Shown here piece by piece: positions 57,940-64,000 of a stretch of 64,000 nt of DNA. The stretch's first letter is position 1. Every line of letters starts with the position of its first letter. Under the pieces are notes generated by a model. That model was given only the letters and a program-made list of their open reading frames with translations. It was not told the DNA's origin and made no database searches. This stretch comes from Lysobacter lycopersici (GTDB taxonomy: Bacteria; Pseudomonadota; Gammaproteobacteria; Xanthomonadales; Xanthomonadaceae), in the NCBI RefSeq assembly GCF_007556775.1, contig NZ_CP041742.1, positions 1,116,001 to 1,180,000 on the forward strand. Direction: 5' to 3'. The translations under genes were made by a program, and so were the position numbers.

Positions 57940-59685
57940 GTGTCCGTCACCGCCTACAGCGAGATTCCCTCCCGCGAGGACTTCCTCGGCCACCCCAAGG
58001 GCGTCTACGTCTGCTTCTTCACCGAGATGTGGGAACGCTTCTCGTTCTACGGGATGAAGGCGCTGCTGCTGCTGTACCTGCTGCAACACCACAAGTTCGG
58101 CGACCGCATCGGCCTCGATATCCTCGGTGCCTATGGCGGCCTGGTGTACTGCATCCCGGTGTTCGGCGGCATCCTCGCCGACCGCTACCTCGGCATGCGC
58201 AAGGCGGTGGTGTTCGGCGGCTTGCTGCTCTGCCTCGGCCACCTCGGCATGGCGATCGAGGGCGATACGGCGCGGACGGTGAACGGCGCCGTCGAGCGCG
58301 ATACCGGCGCGCTGTACGTGTTCTATTTCTCGCTCGCGCTGATCATCATGGGCGTGGGTTTCCTCAAGCCCAACATCTCCACCATCGTCGGCAAGCTGTA
58401 CGCGCCCGACGACGCGCGCCGCGACGCCGGCTTCTCGCTGTTCTACGCCGGCATCAACCTCGGCGGCCTGCTCGCGTCGATCGTCTGCGGCTACCTCGGC
58501 CAGACCTTTGGCTGGAGCTGGGGTTTCGGCGCCGCCGGCATCGGCATGCTGCTCGGCCTCGGGCAATTCCTGTGGGGCCAGAAATACCTGCACGGCCACG
58601 CGGAACCGCCGCGCCCGATCGCGCGTTCGACCGAATGGAAGATCTACCTCGCCGCGATTGCCGGGCTGGTGCCGGTCGCCGGCCTGATGTGGATGGTGGC
58701 GAACAACGTGATGCGCCTGCCGGGCGATATTTCGCCTGCGCTGGGGCTGATGATCGTGGTGATGCTCGGCGTGCTGGCGTGGTTCCTGTGGTTCCTGCTG
58801 CGCCAGTGCACGCCGGTGCAGCGCGGGCAGATGACCGCGCTGATGGCGATGATCTTCATGTGCCTGGTGTTCTTCACCCTGTATGAGCAGACCTACGGCA
58901 GCTGGGTCACTTTCACCGACCGATTGCTGACCAAGGACATCGTGCCCTCGCTGGTGATCCGCGAAGGCACGCCGTGGCCGTGGTCGAGCATCGCGCTGGT
59001 GCTCGCGCCGGGCGCGTTCATGGTGTCGGCGTGGTGGTCGGATCGCGATCCGCGCTCTTCGTCGCCGCGGCTGTTCTTCGCCGCCGCCTGCGTGGCGATG
59101 ATCGTGTTCATCGGCCGCGATGTACTCGTGCTGCCGCAGACCGCAAGCTCGCTCACCTACCTGCCGGGACCGTTCATCCTGCTGCTCGCGCCGCTGTTCT
59201 CGATGCTGTGGAACTGGCTGGAGAAGCGCCACGCCAACCCGAGCAAGCCGGCGAAGAGCGCCTACGGCCTGATGTTCGGCGGACTCGCCTTCATCCCGAT
59301 GGCCATCGCCGCGCAACACGCCGGCGCAACCGGGCAGATGGCGAGCGTGTGGTGGCTGGTGCTCGCCTACTTCGTGCTCGAAGTCGGCGAGATGTGCATC
59401 TCGCCAGTCGGCCTGTCGGCGGTGACGCAGCTTTCGGTGCCGCGCGTGACGAGTTTGATGATGGGAACCTGGTTCCTCGCCACCGCGTTCTCGGAAACGC
59501 TGGCCGCGCTGTTCGGCAAGATCGCCGCGATCGACGTGCCCGACGGCGCGACGCTCGACTTCGCCAGCGCCGGCGCGAAGTACGCGCACCTGTTCTGGCT
59601 GATGATGTGGATCGGGCTTGGTTGCGGCGTCGCCGCGCTGCTGCTCGCGCCGCTGCTGCGGCGGATGATGCACGGGGTGCGTTGA
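57940..59685 (+). CDS. POT family proton-dependent oligopeptide transporter
   Basis: 581 aa. GTG start at 57940, six bases after GGGAG. The family motif EMWERFSFYGMKALLLLYLL is near residues 29-48. LFYAGINLGGL is the second PTR2 motif. It has about 14 membrane helices and an extended N-terminus. Imports di- and tripeptides with protons. Divergent from the OPT gene, 121 bases away; the promoter -10 TATACT is in the gap. Confidence 0.94.
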   Translation: MSVTAYSEIPSREDFLGHPKGVYVCFFTEMWERFSFYGMKALLLLYLLQHHKFGDRIGLDILGAYGGLVYCIPVFGGILADRYLGMRKAVVFGGLLLCLGHLGMAIEGDTARTVNGAVERDTGALYVFYFSLALIIMGVGFLKPNISTIVGKLYAPDDARRDAGFSLFYAGINLGGLLASIVCGYLGQTFGWSWGFGAAGIGMLLGLGQFLWGQKYLHGHAEPPRPIARSTEWKIYLAAIAGLVPVAGLMWMVANNVMRLPGDISPALGLMIVVMLGVLAWFLWFLLRQCTPVQRGQMTALMAMIFMCLVFFTLYEQTYGSWVTFTDRLLTKDIVPSLVIREGTPWPWSSIALVLAPGAFMVSAWWSDRDPRSSSPRLFFAAACVAMIVFIGRDVLVLPQTASSLTYLPGPFILLLAPLFSMLWNWLEKRHANPSKPAKSAYGLMFGGLAFIPMAIAAQHAGATGQMASVWWLVLAYFVLEVGEMCISPVGLSAVTQLSVPRVTSLMMGTWFLATAFSETLAALFGKIAAIDVPDGATLDFASAGAKYAHLFWLMMWIGLGCGVAALLLAPLLRRMMHGVR

Positions 59686-59709
59686 CCGGGCCGGCATTCG
59701 CCGGCCCGG
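59686..59709. terminator. hairpin between convergent POT and S9 genes
   Basis: A perfect ten-base-pair stem ccgggccggc/gccggcccgg with loop attc, starting at the base after the POT stop. It lacks a T-run, so its termination strength is uncertain. Confidence 0.4.
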
Positions 59710-59721
59710 CGTGCACGCGGA

Positions 59722-61707
59722 TTACTTCGAAGCCGCCGCGCGGCTGCCGGCGCCGATGTACTTGTCGAAGAAGGCCAGCATCTTGGTGTACAGGTTGAGC
59801 TGCGCGTCCTCCGCGTAGAAGCCGTGCATCTCGTTCGGTTCGAGGATCACTTCCTCGGCCGGGTGCCCAGCGGCCTTCAGCGCGTCGCGCATCGCCGCTG
59901 TCTGTTCAGGTGGCGCACGCTCGTCCTTGAGGCCGGCTGCGAGGAACACGGGCACCTTGATCCAGTCGGCCAGCATCGCCGGCGAGCGCGCATGCAATTG
60001 CGTTTCGTCGGTACCGATGGTGCGACGCAGGTAACGCTTGCCCGATTCGCGCTCCGAAACGTCGCCCTCGTGGTACATCATGTCGAGGTCGTAGACGCCG
60101 GCATAGCCGACTGCGCACTTGTACAGGTCGGGCTCCTTGGCGACGCCCATCAGCGATGCGTAGCCACCGTAGCTGCCGCCGTAGATGCAGATGCGCGACG
60201 GATCCGCGTAACCCTGCGCCGCGACCCAATGGGTGACGTCGGTGAGGTCGTCCTGCATCTTCGCGCCCCATTCGCCGTGGCCGCGGTCCTCGAACGCCTG
60301 GCCGTAACCGCCAGAACCGCGGTAGTTCAACTGCACGACCAGGTAGCCGCGGCTGGCCAGCAATTGCGCTTCGCCGTTGAAGCCCCAATCGTCGCGTATC
60401 CCGATCGGGCCGCCGTGCGGATTGATGATGGTGGGCAAGCCCTTGCCGCCGCCTGGCGGCATGGTCATGTAGCCGTACAACGTGAGCCCATCGCGTGCCT
60501 TGAACGAGAACGGGATGGTCTTGGCCATGCGCGCGGGATCGATCTGCGGCGCGCCCTTCATCAGGAACCGCACCGATCCGGAATCGCGGTCGAACAGGTA
60601 CAACTGGCCGGGATCGGTGTCGCTGCGCACCGACACGACGATCTTCTTGCCGTCGAGCGTCGCGCTGGTCAGGTCCACGAGCTCGCCGGGGAATGCCTTG
60701 CCCAGCGATGCGTATACCGCGACATCGGGGTTGTTCGCTTCGACCATTTCGACGTGGGGGCCACCGGCCGCGGTCACGACCGCCAGCACCGTGCTCGCAT
60801 CCGACGCCACCACGAATTCCGACGGCGAAGCGGCCGGATCGGCGTACAGGCTCTTGAAGCTGTCCGTCGCCGGATCGAGCAGGCCGAATTCCTCCGGCTT
60901 GCCCGCATCCGACGACAACGCATAGATCCTGCCGTCCGCCGCGGTCCCCATCACCGTCACCTGGCGGGAATCGTCGCGCTTGCCGAGCAGCGTCCAGTTG
61001 CCGTCGTCGCCGCGCCGGTACAGCTCGGAATGCTGCTTGTAATTGCCCGCGTCGTCCTTGTCGTCGCTGCAGTTCGCGTACCTGGGCTGGCGCTTCTCGT
61101 CGAGGATCATGGCGCAGTTGTCGCGTGGCGCCCGCGCGAGCTCATTGCGGCGACCGGTGAGCGCATCGAGCGAAACGACCTGGTTCCGTCCGCCCGGGGA
61201 ATTCTCGACGATCTGCATGATCGCGTTGCCTTCGCCCGCAGGGTTCGGATCGAGCATCTCGAAGACCTGGCCGTAGTGCACCATCCGGTTGCGGCCGGTG
61301 TTGGCGTCGGACGAATAACTCACGAGCGTGCGCGGGTGCCCGCCGTCCGCATCCATCGCATACCACGCCCCGGTGCCGAACGGCGCCGCGAGCGAACCGA
61401 AGTTCTTGGTCGAGGTGTACATCAGGCGGTTCGATCCCACCCAGTAGAAAGCGCCGACGCTTTCCCCGCCGGTCAGGCGCGTGATGCGGATCACCTTCAT
61501 GTCCTGCAGGGTGAGGACCGCAAGCACCTTCTGCGCTTCCTGCTGCATGGCCAGGGCGAGGAAGCGGCCATCCGGCGAAATCTTGGCCGTGCTGTATTCG
61601 GGGTGGTGGATGAAATCCCGGATCGGCAAGGGCTCGTCGGCCATCGCGGGCGTTGCGGTCATCGTCGCGGCGAACAGCGCGGCGATCGCAAGGAAACGTG
61701 GTGCCAT
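59722..61707 (-). CDS. S9 family peptidase (acylaminoacyl/dipeptidyl peptidase-like)
   Basis: 661 aa. Signal peptide to about ATPAMA (residue 24). Propeller domain, then hydrolase with GGSYGGYASLMGV (Ser at about 512), the Asp in AGLKDERAPPEQ and the His in EPNEMHGF. LPTIINPHGGPIGIRDDWGF is the oxyanion region. Secreted. Close relative of the next gene upstream (61770), with shared segments such as MADEPLPIRDF-type leader and HGEWGAKMQDD versus REWGGKMQDD. Gap of 62 bases. Confidence 0.93.
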   Translation of the reverse strand: MAPRFLAIAALFAATMTATPAMADEPLPIRDFIHHPEYSTAKISPDGRFLALAMQQEAQKVLAVLTLQDMKVIRITRLTGGESVGAFYWVGSNRLMYTSTKNFGSLAAPFGTGAWYAMDADGGHPRTLVSYSSDANTGRNRMVHYGQVFEMLDPNPAGEGNAIMQIVENSPGGRNQVVSLDALTGRRNELARAPRDNCAMILDEKRQPRYANCSDDKDDAGNYKQHSELYRRGDDGNWTLLGKRDDSRQVTVMGTAADGRIYALSSDAGKPEEFGLLDPATDSFKSLYADPAASPSEFVVASDASTVLAVVTAAGGPHVEMVEANNPDVAVYASLGKAFPGELVDLTSATLDGKKIVVSVRSDTDPGQLYLFDRDSGSVRFLMKGAPQIDPARMAKTIPFSFKARDGLTLYGYMTMPPGGGKGLPTIINPHGGPIGIRDDWGFNGEAQLLASRGYLVVQLNYRGSGGYGQAFEDRGHGEWGAKMQDDLTDVTHWVAAQGYADPSRICIYGGSYGGYASLMGVAKEPDLYKCAVGYAGVYDLDMMYHEGDVSERESGKRYLRRTIGTDETQLHARSPAMLADWIKVPVFLAAGLKDERAPPEQTAAMRDALKAAGHPAEEVILEPNEMHGFYAEDAQLNLYTKMLAFFDKYIGAGSRAAASK

Positions 61708-61769
61708 TGGAATCGGTTCTCCCTTCGTGATCCGTGTGGTCGGGCCGGGGCGCTGTGCGTCCCGTTCCG

Positions 61770-63779
61770 TCAATGCGTGGTTGCCGCCGGCGCCGTTGCG
61801 GCGGTGGCGCCACCGCCGATGTTCCTGCCGAGGAAATCGAGCAGCTTGTCGTAGAACTGGACCTGGTGCTCCGTCGTATAGAACCCATGGCCCTCGGTGC
61901 GGATGTACAAGGTCTCCACCGGCACGCCGGCATCGCGCAGGGCCTTCTCCATCCGTTCGCTGTGCTCGATCGGGGCACGCTCGTCTTCCCCGCCGGCCGC
62001 GAGGAACACCGGGACCTTGATCCGCGCGGCCTCGTTCACCGGCGAGATCGCGTCGAGCCGCGATGGTTCCCCGATCCAGTCGTGCATGTAATTGCGCCCC
62101 GATTCGAGTTCGCGCGTGTCGCCCTTGCTGAACATCAGCGGCAAGTCGTACACGCCGACGTAGCCGGCCGCGCACTTGTAGAGCGTTGGTTCCTTCGCTA
62201 CGCCTTCGAGCGCCGCATAGGCGCCATAGCTGGCGCCGTAGATGCAGATGCGCTGCCGATCGGCGATGCCCTGCCCGATGGCCCAGCGCGTGGCGTCGGT
62301 GATGTCGTCCTGCATTTTCCCGCCCCATTCCCGGGCACCGGCTTGCGTGAACGCGCGGCCATAGCCGGACGAACCGCGGAAGTTCACCTGCAGGACCGCG
62401 TAGCCGGCGGCCGCCAGCATCTGCGGTTCGATTCCGAAACCCCAGTTGTCCCGTTCGAAGAACGGGCCGCCATGCGGCAAGACCACCATCGGCAGGCCAT
62501 TGCCGTTGCTGCCGTGCGGAATGGTCAGGAAACCGTGCAAGGCCAGCCCATCGCGCGCCTTCAGCTCGACAGGGCGCATTTCGGACATCCCGGCGGGATC
62601 GACCCAGTCGCGGCGGGCGAGCACGAAATCCGCTTTCTTGTTGACGGTGTCGAACAAATAGAAACTGCCTGGATCGCGGTCGCTGCTGACTTGTACCAAC
62701 GCCAATGCCCCGTCGCTGGTCGTTGACGTGATCGCCACGGTATTGCCCGGGAACGCGGCTTCGAGGCTGCGGTACAGGCGCGCCGCATCGCCCGCATCAT
62801 CGAAGAAAGCCGTATGCGGCTTGCCGCCTGCGATGAACGCACCCACCGGGGATGCATGCGCTTTTCCGAGGGCCCCGATGATCCGACCCGGATCCCCGAC
62901 CGGGTCGCGCAGCACGGTCTTCCTGCTGCCGTCGGTGGTATCGAATGCGACGATGGAGTCGGGGCCGGAAGGCTGTTCGACCTGCAGGTAGGCGTAGCGG
63001 TTGTCGGGCGAAAAACCCAGCGGGATCTCGATGTGGTCGCTGGCCGCTTCGTTGTTGAGCTCCTTCCAGTCCGCGGTCTTGGTCCAGTCGGACGCATCGG
63101 CTGCGCGGTAATACAGCTTGTTGACGTTCTGCAGGTCACTGCCCCACGCGAAACGGACCACGCCCTTGCCATCGGCCAGGTAATCGGCATTGCGCACCGG
63201 CGAACGCGCCACCGGAACGCGCTTCCCGTTGTAAACGTCCATCTTCTCGGCACGATTGAAGGTATCGCCGGAAAATGGTCGCGCCAGGATCAGGACGTTC
63301 TTGTCGTCATCGGGCAGTCCGTCGATGAGGAAGGCCGCGATCATTTCCGCTTTCTTGGTCTGGATGTGCGTGCCGGTGCTCATCACGTTGACGTCCTGGC
63401 CGACCAGGATGTCCTTGCCGCTGCCATCGGCGTTCATGGCGTAGAGGTTGCCGGTGAGCCGCGGCTCGTCCAGCCCGCCGAACTTGCGCGCCGTGCCGAA
63501 CACCACCCTCTTGTCGTTGACCCATTCGAAATCGGCGATATAGGTGTTCTTGCCCAGGCCGAAGCCGCCCATCACCTTGTTGTCCGCGCGGTTCAGGACT
63601 ACCAGGATGGAATTGTCCTCGGACGGCACCGTTGCGGCGTAGTATTTTCCGTCGGGCGAAATCTTGATCTGGTCGAAGCTGTCGGGCTTGACGTACTGCG
63701 CGACGTTGACTTGTGCGGCGGACGCCGCGACAGGCGCAAGGACGATCGCCAACGCGATCGCGAATGAGCGAAATGCCAT
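61770..63779 (-). CDS. S9 family peptidase, tandem paralogue
   Basis: 669 aa. Signal peptide to about APVAASA (residue 21). Propeller IKISPDGKYYAATVPSEDNSILVVLNRADNK, then hydrolase with YGASYGAYAALEGVAKEP (Ser at about 514, Gly-Ala instead of Gly-Gly after the Ser-Tyr), the Asp in AGGEDERAPIEHSER and the His in TEGHGFYTTEHQ. VLPHGGPFFERDNWGF is the oxyanion region. The C-terminal tail GGGATAATAPAATTH is low complexity. Likely arose by duplication with the adjacent gene. Confidence 0.93.
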   Translation of the reverse strand: MAFRSFAIALAIVLAPVAASAAQVNVAQYVKPDSFDQIKISPDGKYYAATVPSEDNSILVVLNRADNKVMGGFGLGKNTYIADFEWVNDKRVVFGTARKFGGLDEPRLTGNLYAMNADGSGKDILVGQDVNVMSTGTHIQTKKAEMIAAFLIDGLPDDDKNVLILARPFSGDTFNRAEKMDVYNGKRVPVARSPVRNADYLADGKGVVRFAWGSDLQNVNKLYYRAADASDWTKTADWKELNNEAASDHIEIPLGFSPDNRYAYLQVEQPSGPDSIVAFDTTDGSRKTVLRDPVGDPGRIIGALGKAHASPVGAFIAGGKPHTAFFDDAGDAARLYRSLEAAFPGNTVAITSTTSDGALALVQVSSDRDPGSFYLFDTVNKKADFVLARRDWVDPAGMSEMRPVELKARDGLALHGFLTIPHGSNGNGLPMVVLPHGGPFFERDNWGFGIEPQMLAAAGYAVLQVNFRGSSGYGRAFTQAGAREWGGKMQDDITDATRWAIGQGIADRQRICIYGASYGAYAALEGVAKEPTLYKCAAGYVGVYDLPLMFSKGDTRELESGRNYMHDWIGEPSRLDAISPVNEAARIKVPVFLAAGGEDERAPIEHSERMEKALRDAGVPVETLYIRTEGHGFYTTEHQVQFYDKLLDFLGRNIGGGATAATAPAATTH

Positions 63780-63881
63780 GGATTGGATCCCCCGTTATGC
63801 CGGCGCCGCTTCCGTGCGTCCCCACGACTCCACGTCGCGCCAGCGCCTAGGATACTGCGCGAAAGCCCGGATTTCGTGGAA

Positions 63882-64000
63882 TCAGTCGCGTTCCAGCACA
63901 TCGAGCGCGCGGGCCAGCCCCTCGCGCCAGTCCGGCAGGACGATGCCGAAGTCGCGCTGCAGCCGCGTCGTGTCCAGCACCGAATACGCCGGCCGCGCCG
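63882..64000 (-). CDS. dTDP-4-dehydrorhamnose reductase-like, 3' end only
   Basis: The last 38 complete codons of a gene that continues beyond the window: RPAYSVLDTTRLQRDFGIVL then PDWREGLARALDVLERD. The RPxYSVLDxTRL segment is characteristic of RmlD/RfbD, the final enzyme of dTDP-L-rhamnose synthesis. Only the C-terminus is present. Confidence 0.7.
   Translation of the reverse strand, partial: ARPAYSVLDTTRLQRDFGIVLPDWREGLARALDVLERD

Overview
The window is high-GC, gene-dense chromosomal DNA from a gammaproteobacterium. It is most likely from the Xanthomonadaceae/Lysobacteraceae (Lysobacter, Luteimonas, Thermomonas or Xanthomonas relatives). The evidence is the pheST-ihfA-merR order, an Oar-type TonB receptor, secreted S9 peptidases, a fimT-pilVWXY1-pilE cluster, petABC followed by sspAB, and GTAG-headed palindromic repeats like those of Stenotrophomonas. 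The genus cannot be fixed from the sequence. There is no CRISPR array, integrase, transposase, rRNA operon or prophage. Three tRNA genes (Pro-GGG, Val-GAC, Asn-GUU) are present.

Layout. 1-4.7 kb: 3' end of an acyl-CoA dehydrogenase, an HNH nuclease with a duplicated tail, an unknown two-part protein, and dxs. 4.7-12.7 kb (minus strand): a translation block thrS-infC-rpmI-rplT-pheS-pheT-ihfA-merR. thrS is preceded by a sigma70 promoter, an eight-codon leader with two Thr codons and an intrinsic terminator. infC appears to start at AUC. 12.7-14.4 kb: a translationally coupled class IV aminotransferase and sulfotransferase-like pair. 14.6-16.7 kb: uvrB. 16.8-24.3 kb: a solitary GspH/FimT-like pilin, tRNA-Asn, and the minor pilin operon fimT-pilV-pilW-pilX-pilY1-pilE. 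An AlgZ/FimS-like histidine kinase is divergent from that operon.

25-36 kb: ppnN, a large Oar-like TonB receptor, a coupled grxD-SDR-marC operon, sodB, purEK, and a Trm112-nadC-DUF3301 operon. 36-43 kb: sspB, sspA, petABC (cytochrome bc1), a lytic transglycosylase, and miaB-msrB. 43-47 kb: a TetR/HlyD/ABC-ATPase/ABC-permease export operon. 47-53 kb: phoH-ybeY-corC, a DUF4105 protein, a CorA-like channel, a small Arg-rich protein, and a DUF819 membrane protein. 53.3 kb: an orphan ORF with much lower GC than its surroundings.

53.7-63.8 kb is a peptide-use island: three secreted S9 prolyl-oligopeptidase-family enzymes flank divergent OPT and POT oligopeptide transporters. The window ends in the 3' end of an rmlD/rfbD-like gene.

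The observations most worth following are the aminotransferase/sulfotransferase module (apparently fused in plants, function unknown to me), the thrS attenuator with a workable antitermination geometry, the infC AUC start behind three hairpins, the AlgZ-like kinase beside the minor pilins without AlgR, the peptide-use island, and the AT-rich orphan gene.
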